Shown piece after piece: positions 1 through 10,617 of a stretch of 11,366 bases of DNA. Origin of the DNA: Brugia malayi (lineage: Eukaryota > Nematoda > Chromadorea > Rhabditida > Onchocercidae); contig NW_025062426.1 in assembly GCF_000002995.4 (NCBI RefSeq), positions 1 to 11,366 of the forward strand, given 5' to 3'. How positions within the stretch are numbered: position 1 is the first letter of the stretch; each line of letters opens with the position of its first letter. The notes below the pieces were generated by a model. It was not told where the DNA came from. It saw only the letters and a program-made list of their open reading frames with translations, and searched no databases. The translations under genes and the position numbers were made by a program.

Positions 1-181
1 CTAAGCCTAAGCCTAAGCCTAAGCTAAGCCTAAGCCTAAGCCTAAGCTAAGCCTAAGCCTTAAGCCTAAGCCTAAGCTAAAGCTTAGCCTAAGCCTAAGC
101 CTAAGCCTAAGCCTAAGCATAAGCTAATGCTAAGCCTAAGCTAAGCGCTAAGCCTAAGCCTAAGCCTAAAACTAAGCCTAA

Positions 182-201
182 GCTAAGCTAAGCTAAGCTA
201 A
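182..201. repeat. Four consecutive GCTAA (TTAGC) pentamers
   Basis: Four 5-base units follow each other directly at 182-186, 187-191, 192-196 and 197-201, and normal GCCTAA units resume afterwards. A second run of three lies at 976-990. All lack the same C. The run could be a small tract of variant telomere repeat or a local cluster of homopolymer deletions; the sequence alone does not decide. Confidence 0.8.
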
Positions 202-311
202 GCCTAAGCCTAAGCCTAAGCTAAGCCTAAAAGCCTAAGCTAAGCCTAAGCTAAGCCTAAGCCTAAGCTAACCTAAGCCTAAGCCTAAGGCCTAAGCCTA
301 AGCTAAGCTAA

Positions 312-331
312 CCTAACCTAAGCTAACCTAA
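312..331. repeat. CCTAA (TTAGG) pentamers inside the array
   Basis: CCTAA units that have lost the G occur at 312-316, 317-321 and 327-331, the last separated by one GCTAA. On the G-rich strand they read TTAGG, the arthropod-type telomere unit. Here they are isolated variants within TTAGGC repeats, so they say nothing about an arthropod origin. Confidence 0.75.
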
Positions 332-400
332 GCCTAAGCTAAGCCTAAGCCTAAGCTAAGCCTAAGCCTAAGCTAAGCCTAAGCCTAAGCCTAAGCCTAA

Positions 401-444
401 GCTAAGCCTAAGCTAAGCCTAAGCTAAGCCTAAGCTAAGCCTAA
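401..444. repeat. 11-base alternating unit (GCTAA+GCCTAA) x4
   Basis: From 401 to 444 the pentamer GCTAA and the hexamer GCCTAA alternate strictly four times, giving a local period of 11. A similar alternation appears around 1917-1950. Regular alternation is less expected from random base-calling errors than scattered single pentamers. It may reflect amplification of a variant pair by recombination or slippage, or chance in a noisy stretch. Confidence 0.75.
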
Positions 445-3400
445 GCCTAAGCCTAAGCCTAAGCCTAAGCCTAAGCCTAAGCCTAAGCCTAAGCCTAAGC
501 CTAAGCTAAGCCTAAGCCTAAGCCTAAGCCTAAGCCTAAGCCTAAGCCTAAGCCTAAGCTAGCTAAGCCTAAGCCTAAGCCTAAGCCTAAGCCTAAGCCT
601 AAGCCTAAGCCTAAGCCTAAGCCTAAGCCTAAGCTAAGCCTAAGCTAAGCCTAAGCCTAAGCCTAAGCCTAAGCCTAAGCCTAAGCCTAAGCTAAGCCTA
701 AGCCTAAGCCTAAGCCTAAGCCTAAGCCTAAGCCTAAGCCTAAGCCTAAGCCTAAGCCTAAGCCTAAGCCTAAGCCTAAGCCTAAGCCTAAGCTAAGCCT
801 AAGCCTAAGCCTAAGCCTAAGCCTAAGCCTAAGCTAAGCCTAAGCCTAAGCCTAAGCCTAAGCCTAAGCTAAGCCTAAGCCTAAGCCTAAGCCTAAGCTA
901 AGCCTAAGCCTAAGCTAAGCTAAGCCTAAGCCTAAGCCTAAGCCTAAGCCTAAGCTAAGCCTAAGCTAAGCCTAAGCTAAGCTAAGCTAAGCCTAAGCCT
1001 AAGCCTAAGCCTAAGCTAAGCCTAAGCTAAGCCTAAGCCTAAGCCTAAGCCTAAGCCTAAGCCTAAGCTAAGCTAAGCCTAAGCCTAAGCCTAAGCCTAA
1101 GCCTAAGCCTAAGCCTAAGCCTAAGCCTAAGCCTAAGCCTAAGCCTAAGCCTAAGCCTAAGCCTAAGCCTAAGCCTAAGCCTAAGCCTAGACCTAAGCCT
1201 AAGCCTAAGCCTAAGCCTAAGCCTAAGCCTAAGCCTAAGCCTAAGCCTAAGCCTAAGCCTAAGCCTAAGCCTAAGCCTAAGCCTAAGCCTAAGCCTAAGC
1301 CTAAGCCTAAGCCTAAGCCTAAGCCTAAGCCTAAGCCTAAGCTAAGCCTAAGCCTAAGCCTAAGCTAAGCCTAAGCCTAAGCCTAAGCCTAAGCCTAAGC
1401 CTAAGCCTAAGCCTAAGCCTAAGCTAAGCCTAAGCCTAAGCCTAAGCCTAAGCCTAAGCCTAAGCCTAAGCTAAGCCTAAGCCTAAGCCTAAGCCTAAGC
1501 CTAAGCCTAAGCCTAAGCCTAAGCCTAAGCCTAAGCCTAAGCCTAAGCTAAGCCTAAGCCTAAGCCTAAGCCTAAGCCTAAGCCTAAGCCTAAGCTAAAG
1601 CCTAAGCCTAAGCCTAAGCCTAAGCTAAGCCTAAGCCTAAGCTAAGCCTAAGCCTAAGCCTAAGCCAAGCCTAAGCTAAGCCTAAGCCTAAGCCTAAGCC
1701 TAAGCCTAAGCCTAAGCCTAAGCCTAAGCCTAAGCCTAAGCCTAAGCCTAAGCCTAAGCCTAAGCCTAAGCCTAAGCCTAAGCCTAAGCCTAGCCTAAGC
1801 TAAGCCTAAGCCTAAGCCTAAGCTAAGCCTAAGCCTAAGCCTAAGCCTAAGCTAAGCCTAAGCCTAAGCCTAAGCCTAAGCCTAAGCCTAAGCTAAAGCT
1901 AAGCCTAAGCCTAAGCTAAGCCTAAGCTAAGCCTAAGCTAAGCCTAAGCCTAAGCTAAGCTAAGTCCCTAGCCTAAGCCTAAGCCTAAGCCTAAGCCTAA
2001 GCCTAAGCCTAAGCCTAAGCTAAGCCTAAGCTAAGCTAAGCCTAAGCCTAAGCCTAAGCCTAAGCCTAAGCCTAAGCCTAAGCCTAAGCCTAAGCTAAGC
2101 CTAAGCCTAAGCCTAAGCCTAAGCCTAAGCCTAAGCCTAAGCCTAAGCTAAGCTAAGCCTAAGCCTAAGCCTAAGCCTAAGCCTAAGCCTAGCTAAGCCT
2201 AAGCCTAAGCCTAAGCCTAAGCCTAAGCCTAAGCCTAAGCCTAAGCCTAAGCCTAAGCCTAAGCCTAAGCCTAAGCCTAAGCTAAGCCTAAGCCTAAGCT
2301 AAGCCTAAGCCTAAGCCTAAGCTAAGCCTAAGCCTAAGCCTAAGCCTAAGCCTAAGCCTAAGCCTAAGCCTAAGCTAGCCTAAGCCTAAGCCTAAGCCTA
2401 AGCCTAAGCCTAAGCCTAAGCCTAAGCCTAAGCTAAGCCTAAGCCTAAGCCTAAGCTAAGCCTAAGCCTAAGCCTAAGCTAAGCCTAAGCTAAGCCTAAG
2501 CCTAAGCCTAAGCTAAGCCTAAGCCTAAGCCTAAGCCTAAGCCTAAGCCTAAGCCTAAGCCTAAGCCTAAGCCTAAGCTAAGCCTAAGCCTAAGCCTAAG
2601 CCTAAGCCTAAGCCTAAGCCTAAGCCTAAGCTAAGCCTAAGCCTAAGCCTAAGCTAAGCCTAAGCCTAAGCCTAAGCCTAAGCCTAAGCCTAAGCCTAAG
2701 CCTAAGCCTAAGCCTAAGCCTAAGCCTAAGCCTAAGCCTAAGCCTAAGCCTAAGCCTAAGCCTAAGCCTAAGCCTAAGCTAAGCCTAAGCCTAAGCCTAA
2801 GCCTAAGCCTAAGCCTAAGCTAAGCTAAGCCTAAGCCTAAGCCTAAGCCTAAGCCTAAGCCTAAGCCTAAGCCTAAGCCTAAGCCTAAGCCTAAGCCTAA
2901 GCCTAAGCCTAAGCCTAAGCCTAAGCCTAAGCCTAAGCCTAAGCCTAAGCCTAAGCTAAGCCTAAGCCTAAGCCTAAGCTAAGCTAACTAAGCCTAAGCC
3001 TAAGCTAAGCCTAAGCCTAAGCCTAAGCCTAAGCCTAAGCCTAAGCCTAAGCTAAGCCTAAGCCTAAGCCTAAGCCTAAGCCTAAGCCTAAGCCTAAGCC
3101 TAAGCCTAAGCCTAAGCCTAAGCTAAGCTAAGCCTAAGCCTAAGCCTAAGCCTAAGCCTAAGCCTAAGCCTAAGCCTAAGCCTAAGCCTAAGCCTAAGCC
3201 TAAGCCTAAGCTAAGCCTAAGCCTAAGCCTAAGCCTAAGCCTAAGCCTAAGCCTAAGCCTAAGCCTAAGCTAAGCCTAAGCCTAAGCCTAAGCCTAAGCC
3301 TAAGCCTAAGCCTAAGCCTAAGCCTAAGCCTAAGCCTAAGCCTAAGCCTAAGCCTAAGCCTAAGCCTAAGCCTAAGCCTAAGCTAAGCCTAAGCCTAAGC

Positions 3401-5133
3401 CTAAGCCTAAGCCTAAGCCTAAGCCTAAGCCTAAGCCTAAGCCTAAAGCCTAAGCCTAAGCCTAAGCCTAAGCCTAAGCCTAAGCCTAAGCCTAAGCCTA
3501 AGCCTAAGCCTAAGCCTAAGCCTAACCTAAGCCTAAGCCTAAGCCTAAGCCTAAGCCTAAGGCCTAAGCCTAAGCCTAAGCCTAAGCCTAAGCCTAAGCC
3601 TAAGCCTAAGCCTAAGCCTAAGCCTAAGCTAAGCCTAAGCCTAAGCCTAAGCCTAAGCCTAAGCCTAAGCCTAAGCCTAAGCCTAAGCTAAGCCTAAGCC
3701 TAAGCTAAGCCTAAGCCTAAGCCTAAGCCTAAGCCTAAGCCTAAGCCTAAGCCTAAGCCTAAGCCTAAGCCTAAGCCTAAGCCTAAGCTAAGCCTAAGCC
3801 TAAGCCTAAGCTAAGCCTAACCTAAGCCTAAGCCTAAGCCTAAGCCTAAGCCTAAGCCTAAGCTAAGCCTAAGCCTAAGCCTAAGCCTAAGCCTAAGCTA
3901 AGCCTAAGCCTAAGCCTAAGCTAAGCCTAAGCCTAAGCTAAGCCTAAGCCTAAGCCTAAGCCTAAGCCTAAGCCTAAGCTAAGCCTAAGCCTAAGCCTAG
4001 CCTAAGCCTAAGCCTAAGCCTAAGCCTAAGCCTAAGCCTAAGCCTAAGCCTAAGCCTAAGCCTAAGCCTAAGCCTAAGCTAAGCCTAAGCCTAAGCCTAA
4101 GCCTAAGCCTAAGCCTAAGCCTAAGCTAAGCCTAAGCCTAAGCCTAAGCTAAGCCTAAGCCTAAGCCTAAGCCTAAGCCTAAGCCTAAGCCTAAGCCTAA
4201 GCTAAGCCTAAGCTAAGCCTAAGCCTAAGCCTAAGCTAAGCCTAAGCCTAAGCTAAGCCTAAGCCTAAGCCTAAGCCTAAGCCTAAGCCTAAGCCTAAGC
4301 CTAAGCCTAAGCCTAAGCCTAAGCCTAAGCCTAAGCCTAAGCCTAAGCCTAAGCTAAGCCTAAGCTAAGCCTAAGCCTAAGCCTAAGCCTAAGCCTAAGC
4401 CTAAGCCTAAAGCCTAAGCCTAAGCCTAAGCCTAAGCCTAAGCCTAAGCCTAAGCCTAAGCCTAAGCTAACTAAGCCTAAGCCTAAGCCTAAGCCTAAGC
4501 CTAAGCCTAAGCCTAAGCCTAAGCCTAAGCCTAAGCCTAAGCCTAAGCCTAAGCCTAAGCCTAAGCCTAAGCCTAAGCCTAAGCCTAAGCCTAAGCCTAA
4601 GCCTAAGCCTAAAGCCTAAGCCTAAGCCTAAGCCTAAGCCTAAGCCTAAGCCTAAGCCTAAGCCTAAGCCTAAGCCTAAGCCTAAGCCTAAGCCTAAGCC
4701 TAAGCTAAGCCTAAGCCTAAGCCTAAGCCTAAGCCTAAGCCTAAGCCTAAGCCTAAGCCTAAGCCTAAGCCTAAGCCTAAGCCTAAGCCTAAGCCTAAGC
4801 CTAAGCCTAAGCCTAAGCCTAAGCCTAAGCCTAAGCCTAAGCCTAAGCCTAAGCCTAAGCCTAAGCCTAAGCCTAAGCCTAAGCCTAAGCCTAAGCCTAA
4901 GCCTAAGCCTAAGCCTAAGCCTAAGCCTAAGCCTAAGCCTAAGCCTAAGCCTAAGCCTAAGCCTAAGCCTAAGCCTAAGCCTAAGCCTAAGCCTAAGCCT
5001 AAGCCTAAGCCTAAGCCTAAGCCTAAGCCTAAGCCTAAGCCTAAGCCTAAGCCTAAGCCTAAGCCTAAGCCTAAGCCTAAGCCTAAGCCTAAGCCTAAGC
5101 CTAAGCCTAAGCCTAAGCCTAAGCCTAAGCTAA

Positions 5134-8100
5134 GCCTAAGCCTAAGCCTAAGCCTAAGCCTAAGCCTAAGCCTAAGCCTAAGCCTAAGCCTAAGCCTAAG
5201 CCTAAGCCTAAGCCTAAGCCTAAGCCTAAGCCTAAGCCTAAGCCTAAGCCTAAGCCTAAGCCTAAGCCTAAGCCTAAGCCTAAGCCTAAGCCTAAGCCTA
5301 AGCCTAAGCCTAAGCCTAAGCCTAAGCCTAAGCCTAAGCCTAAGCCTAAGCCTAAGCCTAAGCCTAAGCCTAAGCCTAAGCCTAAGCCCTAAGCCTAAGC
5401 CTAAGCCTAAGCCTAAGCCTAAGCTAAGCCTAAGCCTAAGCCTAAGCCTAAGCCTAAGCCTAAGCCTAAGCCTAAGCCTAAGCCTAAGCCTAAGCCTAAG
5501 CCTAAGCCTAAGCCTAAGCCTAAGCCTAAGCCTAAGCCTAAGCCTAAGCCTAAGCCTAAGCCTAAGCCTAAGCCTAAGCCTAAGCCTAAGCCTAAGCCTA
5601 AGCCTAAGCCTAAGCCTAAGCCTAAGCCTAAGCCTAAGCCTAAGCCTAAGCCTAAGCCTAAGCCTAAGCCTAAGCCTAAGCCTAAGCCTAAGCCTAAGCC
5701 TAAGCCTAAGCCTAAGCCTAAGCCTAAGCCTAAAGCCTAAGCCTAAGCCTAAGCCTAAGCCTAAGCCTAAGCCTAAGCCTAAGCCTAAGCCTAAGCCTAA
5801 GCCTAAGCCTAAGCCTAAGCCTAAGCCTAAGCCTAAGCCTAAGCCTAAGCCTAAGCCTAAGCCTAAGCCTAAGCCTAAGCCTAAGCCTAAGCCTAAGCCT
5901 AAGCCTAAGCCTAAGCCTAAGCCTAAGCCTAAGCCTAAGCTAAGCCTAAGCCTAAGCCTAAGCCTAAGCCTAAGCCTAAGCCTAAGCCTAAGCCTAAGCC
6001 TAAGCCTAAGCCTAAGCCTAAGCCTAAGCCTAAGCCTAAGCCTAAGCCTAAGCCTAAGCCTAAGCCTAAGCCTAAGCCTAAGCCTAAGCCTAAGCCTAAG
6101 CCTAAGCCTAAGCCTAAGCCTAAGCCTAAGCCTAAGCCTAAGCCTAAGCTAAGCCTAAGCCTAAGCCTAAGCCTAAGCCTAAGCCTAAGCCTAAGCCTAA
6201 GCCTAAGCCTAAGCCTAAGCCTAAGCCTAAGCCTAAGCCTAAGCCTAAGCCTAAGCCTAAGCCTAAGCCTAAGCCTAAGCCTAAGCCTAAGCCTAAGCCT
6301 AAGCCTAAGCCTAAGCCTAAGCCTAAGCCTAAGCCTAAGCCTAAGCCTAAGCCTAAGCCTAAGCCTAAGCCTAAGCCTAAGCCTAAGCCTAAGCCTAAGC
6401 CTAAGCCTAAGCCTAAGCCTAAGCCTAAGCCTAAGCCTAAGCCTAAGCCTAAGCCTAAGCCTAAGCCTAAGCCTAAGCCTAAGCCTAAGCCTAAGCCTAA
6501 GCCTAAGCCTAAGCCTAAGCCTAAGCCTAAGCCTAAGCCTAAGCCTAAGCCTAAGCCTAAGCCTAAGCCTAAGCCTAAGCCTAAGCCTAAGCCTAAGCCT
6601 AAGCCTAAGCCTAAGCCTAAGCCTAAGCCTAAGCCTAAGCCTAAGCCTAAGCCTAAGCCTAAAGCCTAAGCCTAAGCCTAAGCCTAAGCCTAAGCCTAAG
6701 CCTAAGCCTAAGCCTAAGCCTAAGCCTAAGCCTAAGCCTAAGCCTAAGCCTAAGCCTAAGCCTAAGCCTAAGCCTAAGCCTAAGCCTAAGCCTAAGCCTA
6801 AGCCTAAGCCTAAGCCTAAGCCTAAGCCTAAGCCTAAGCCTAAGCCTAAGCCTAAGCCTAAGCCTAAGCCTAAGCCTAAGCCTAAGCCTAAGCCTAAGCC
6901 TAAGCCTAAGCCTAAGCCTAAGCCTAAGCCTAAGCCTAAGCCTAAGCCTAAGCCTAAGCCTAAGCCTAAGCCTAAGCCTAAGCCTAAGCCTAAGCCTAAG
7001 CCTAAGCCTAAGCCTAAAGCCTAAGCCTAAGCCTAAGCCTAAGCCTAAGCCTAAGCCTAAGCCTAAGCCTAAGCCTAAGCCTAAGCCTAAGCCTAAGCCT
7101 AAGCCTAAGCCTAAGCCTAAGCCTAAGCCTAAGCCTAAGCCTAAGCCTAAGCCTAAGCCTAAGCCTAAGCCTAAGCCTAAGCCTAAGCCTAAGCCTAAGC
7201 CTAAGCCTAAGCCTAAGCCTAAGCCTAAGCCTAAGCCTAAGCCTAAGCCTAAGCCTAAGCCTAAGCCTAAGCCTAAGCCTAAGCCTAAGCCTAAGCCTAA
7301 GCCTAAGCCTAAGCCTAAGCCTAAGCCTAAGCCTAAGCCTAAGCCTAAGCCTAAGCCTAAGCCTAAGCCTAAGCCTAAGCCTAAGCCTAAGCCTAAGCCT
7401 AAGCCTAAGCCTAAGCCTAAGCCTAAGCCTAAGCCTAAGCCTAAGCTAAGCCTAAGCCTAAGCCTAAGCCTAAGCCTAAGCCTAAGCCTAAGCCTAAGCC
7501 TAAGCCTAAGCCTAAGCCTAAGCCTAAGCCTAAGCCTAAGCCTAAGCCTAAGCCTAAGCCTAAGCCTAAGCCTAAGCCTAAGCCTAAGCCTAAGCCTAAG
7601 CCTAAGCCTAAGCCTAAGCCTAAGCCTAAGCCTAAGCCTAAGCCTAAGCCTAAGCCTAAGCCTAAGCCTAAGCCTAAGCCTAAGCCTAAGCCTAAGCCTA
7701 AGCCTAAGCCTAAGCCTAAGCCTAAGCCTAAGCCTAAGCCTAAGCCTAAGCCTAAGCCTAAGCCTAAGCCTAAGCCTAAGCCTAAGCCTAAGCCTAAGCC
7801 TAAGCCTAAGCCTAAGCCTAAGCCTAAGCCTAAGCCTAAGCCTAAGCCTAAGCCTAAGCCTAAGCCTAAGCCTAAGCCTAAGCCTAAGCCTAAGCCTAAG
7901 CCTAAGCCTAAGCCTAAGCCTAAGCCTAAGCCTAAGCCTAAGCCTAAGCCTAAGCCTAAGCCTAAGCCTAAGCCTAAGCCTAAGCCTAAGCCTAAGCCTA
8001 AGCCTAAGCCTAAGCCTAAGCCTAAGCCTAAGCCTAAGCCTAAGCCTAAGCCTAAGCCTAAGCCTAAGCCTAAGCCTAAGCCTAAGCCTAAGCCTAAGCC

Positions 8101-10577
8101 TAAGCCTAAGCCTAAGCCTAAGCCTAAGCCTAAGCCTAAGCCTAAGCCTAAGCCTAAGCCTAAGCCTAAGCCTAAGCCTAAGCCTAAGCCTAAGCCTAAG
8201 CCTAAGCCTAAGCCTAAGCCTAAGCTAAGCCTAAGCCTAAGCCTAAGCCTAAGCCTAAGCCTAAGCCTAAGCCTAAGCCTAAGCCTAAGCCTAAGCCTAA
8301 GCCTAAGCCTAAGCCTAAGCCTAAGCCTAAGCCTAAGCCTAAGCCTAAGCCTAAGCCTAAGCCTAAGCCTAAGCCTAAGCCTAAGCCTAAGCCTAAGCCT
8401 AAGCCTAAGCCTAAGCCTAAGCCTAAGCCTAAGCCTAAGCCTAAGCCTAAGCCTAAGCCTAAGCCTAAGCCTAAGCCTAAGCCTAAGCCTAAGCCTAAGC
8501 CTAAGCCTAAGCCTAAGCCTAAGCCTAAGCCTAAGCCTAAGCCTAAGCCTAAGCTAAGCCTAAGCCTAAGCCTAAGCCTAAGCCTAAGCCTAAGCCTAAG
8601 CCTAAGCCTAAGCCTAAGCCTAAGCCTAAGCCTAAGCCTAAGCCTAAGCCTAAGCCTAAGCCTAAGCCTAAGCCTAAGCCTAAGCCTAAGCCTAAGCCTA
8701 AGCCTAAGCCTAAGCCTAAGCCTAAGCCTAAGCCTAAGCCTAAGCCTAAGCCTAAGCCTAAGCCTAAGCCTAAGCCTAAGCCTAAGCCTAAGCCTAAGCC
8801 TAAGCCTAAGCCTAAGCCTAAGCCTAAGCCTAAGCCTAAGCCTAAGCCTAAGCCTAAGCCTAAGCCTAAGCCTAAGCCTAAGCCTAAGCCTAAGCCTAAG
8901 CCTAAGCCTAAGCCTAAGCCTAAGCCTAAGCCTAAGCCTAAGCCTAAGCCTAAGCCTAAGCCTAAGCCTAAGCCTAAGCCTAAGCCTAAGCCTAAGCCTA
9001 AGCCTAAGCCTAAGCCTAAGCCTAAGCCTAAGCCTAAGCCTAAGCCTAAGCCTAAGCCTAAGCCTAAGCCTAAGCCTAAGCCTAAGCCTAAGCCTAAGCC
9101 TAAGCCTAAGCCTAAGCCTAAGCCTAAGCCTAAGCCTAAGCCTAAGCCTAAGCCTAAGCCTAAGCCTAAGCCTAAGCCTAAGCCTAAGCCTAAGCCTAAG
9201 CCTAAGCCTAAGCCTAAGCCTAAGCCTAAGCCTAAGCCTAAGCCTAAGCCTAAGCCTAAGCCTAAGCCTAAGCCTAAGCCTAAGCCTAAGCCTAAGCCTA
9301 AGCCTAAGCCTAAGCCTAAGCCTAAGCCTAAGCCTAAGCCTAAGCCTAAGCCTAAGCCTAAGCCTAAGCCTAAGCCTAAGCCTAAGCCTAAGCCTAAGCC
9401 TAAGCCTAAGCCTAAGCCTAAGCCTAAGCCTAAGCCTAAGCCTAAGCCTAAGCCTAAGCCTAAGCCTAAGCCTAAGCCTAAGCCTAAGCCTAAGCCTAAG
9501 CCTAAGCCTAAGCCTAAGCCTAAGCCTAAGCCTAAGCCTAAGCCTAAGCCTAAGCCTAAGCCTAAGCCTAAGCCTAAGCCTAAGCCTAAGCCTAAGCCTA
9601 AGCCTAAGCCTAAGCCTAAGCCTAAGCCTAAGCCTAAGCCTAAGCCTAAGCCTAAAGCCTAAGCCTAAGCCTAAGCCTAAGCCTAAGCCTAAAGCCTAAG
9701 CCTAAGCCTAAGCCTAAGCCTAAGCCTAAGCCTAAGCCTAAGCCTAAGCCTAAGCCTAAGCCTAAGCCTAAGCCTAAGCCTAAGCCTAAGCCTAAGCCTA
9801 AGCCTAAGCCTAAGCCTAAGCCTAAGCCTAAGCCTAAGCCTAAGCCTAAGCCTAAGCCTAAGCCTAAGCCTAAGCCTAAGCCTAAGCCTAAGCCTAAGCC
9901 TAAGCCTAAGCCTAAGCCTAAGCCTAAGCCTAAGCCTAAGCCTAAGCCTAAGCCTAAGCCTAAGCCTAAGCCTAAGCCTAAGCCTAAGCCTAAGCCTAAG
10001 CCTAAGCCTAAGCCTAAGCCTAAGCCTAAGCCTAAGCCTAAGCCTAAGCCTAAGCCTAAGCCTAAGCCTAAGCCTAAGCCTAAGCCTAAGCCTAAGCCTA
10101 AGCCTAAGCCTAAGCCTAAGCCTAAGCCTAAGCCTAAGCCTAAGCCTAAGCCTAAGCCTAAGCCTAAGCCTAAGCCTAAGCCTAAGCCTAAGCCTAAGCC
10201 TAAGCCTAAGCCTAAGCCTAAGCCTAAGCCTAAGCCTAAGCCTAAGCCTAAGCCTAAGCCTAAGCCTAAGCCTAAGCCTAAGCCTAAGCCTAAGCCTAAG
10301 CCTAAGCCTAAGCCTAAGCCTAAGCCTAAGCCTAAGCCTAAGCCTAAGCCTAAGCCTAAGCCTAAGCCTAAAGCCTAAGCCTAAGCCTAAGCCTAAGCCT
10401 AAGCCTAAGCCTAAGCCTAAGCCTAAGCCTAAGCCTAAGCCTAAGCCTAAGCCTAAGCCTAAGCCTAAGCCTAAGCCTAAGCCTAAGCCTAAGCCTAAGC
10501 CTAAGCCTAAGCCTAAGCCTAAGCCTAAGCCTAAGCCTAAGCCTAAGCCTAAGCCTAAGCCTAAGCCTAAGCCTAAG
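5134..10577. repeat. Proximal, nearly homogeneous half of the telomere array
   Basis: This 5.4 kb is almost pure GCCTAA. I count 13 interruptions, each a one-base length change. Six lose a C (GCTAA at 5423, 5939, 6148, 7445, 8224 and 8553). Six gain an A (AAA starting at 5732, 6661, 7016, 9654, 9691 and 10370). One gains a C (GCCCTAA at 5386-5392). No substitution is seen until the junction near 10578. All changes fall in the CC or AA homopolymer of the unit, so consensus errors remain possible. Uniform repeats this close to the subtelomere are notable, because inner telomere repeats are usually the more degenerate ones. Confidence 0.9.
8558..9653. repeat. Longest perfect GCCTAA run
   Basis: About 1.1 kb, roughly 180 hexamers, carries no visible change. 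It lies between a GCTAA at 8553-8557 and an AAA at 9654-9656. Another clean run covers about 9694-10369. Runs of this size match well-supported consensus sequence or recently homogenised telomere DNA. Confidence 0.88.
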
Positions 10578-10601
10578 TATACCTTAAGCCAAAGCCTAAG
10601 C
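10578..10601. other. Telomere-subtelomere junction with degenerate repeats
   Basis: The perfect array stops in GCCTAAG at 10571-10577. It is followed by TATACC, then TTAAGCC, AAAGCC and TAAGC, which are telomere units altered by substitutions and indels. At about 10602 the AT-rich satellite begins abruptly. The degenerate segment covers only about four units, which is short for a telomere boundary. It may mark the original site of telomere addition, with drift in the units that telomerase no longer renews. Confidence 0.8.
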
Positions 10602-10617
10602 ATTATTTTATTATTTA

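Larger units (their letters stand above)
1..350. repeat. Most degenerate outer telomere segment
   Basis: Within the first 350 bases the repeat phase is lost almost every one to three units. Besides GCTAA there are AAGCTTAG near 80-87, GCATAAGCTAATGC near 117-130, GCGCTAAG near 145-152, CCTAAAACTAAG near 165-176, AGGCCT near 288-293 and three CCTAA pentamers at 312-316, 317-321 and 327-331. Substitutions occur here as well as indels, unlike the inner half. This looks like the low-accuracy end of a single read or a thinly covered contig end. I cannot exclude genuinely altered terminal repeats. Confidence 0.7.
1..5133. repeat. Distal, variant-rich half of the telomere array
   Basis: This half is still GCCTAA-based, but it is broken on the order of a hundred times or more, most often by the 5-base unit GCTAA in which one C of the CC pair is missing. 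Rarer variants are visible: CCTAGACC near 1186-1193, GCCAAG near 1664-1669, TAAGTCCCTAG near 1961-1971, AACTAAG near 2986-2992, CTAACC near 3522-3527, an extra G before CC near 3561, and extra A bases near 3445, 4409 and 4611. Variant density is highest in the first kilobase and falls rightward; a clean block already appears at 4709-5128. Loss of one base from a CC pair is a typical long-read homopolymer error, so many of these may be artefacts of thin coverage at the chromosome tip rather than real variants. Confidence 0.85.
1..10577. repeat. Telomeric repeat array, (GCCTAA)n / (TTAGGC)n
   Basis: The hexamer GCCTAA is repeated head to tail for about 10.6 kb without any change of orientation. 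The complementary strand reads TTAGGC, the canonical nematode telomere repeat made by telomerase. The C-rich strand reads inward from position 1, so this is a left chromosome end and the G-rich strand would end in the 3' overhang to the left. In C. elegans such arrays are bound by POT-1/POT-2 and TEBP-1/TEBP-2 and protect the chromosome end. The array length is plausible for a nematode telomere of several kilobases. Each repeat has only two adjacent G residues, so only two-layer G-quadruplexes are possible. The array begins at the first base, so the true terminus may lie further left. Nematode origin is inferred from the repeat; another lineage using TTAGGC cannot be excluded. Confidence 0.97.

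Noticed and set aside
80..87. Orientation switch in the array (AAGCTTAG contains CTTAG)
   Set aside because: The sequence returns at once to GCCTAA in the same direction, and no run of TTAGGC appears on the plus strand. It is a local substitution or miscall.
312..331. Arthropod-type TTAGG telomere
   Set aside because: Only three CCTAA units occur in this cluster, embedded in thousands of bases of GCCTAA; they are variants or errors.
1..10577. CRISPR array or other spacer-repeat array
   Set aside because: The period is 6 bases with no unique spacers. It is a simple telomeric hexamer array.
1..10577. Strong four-layer G-quadruplex array like vertebrate TTAGGG
   Set aside because: The repeat has only GG, so at most two-layer quadruplexes can form. 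Nothing special to this window follows from that.
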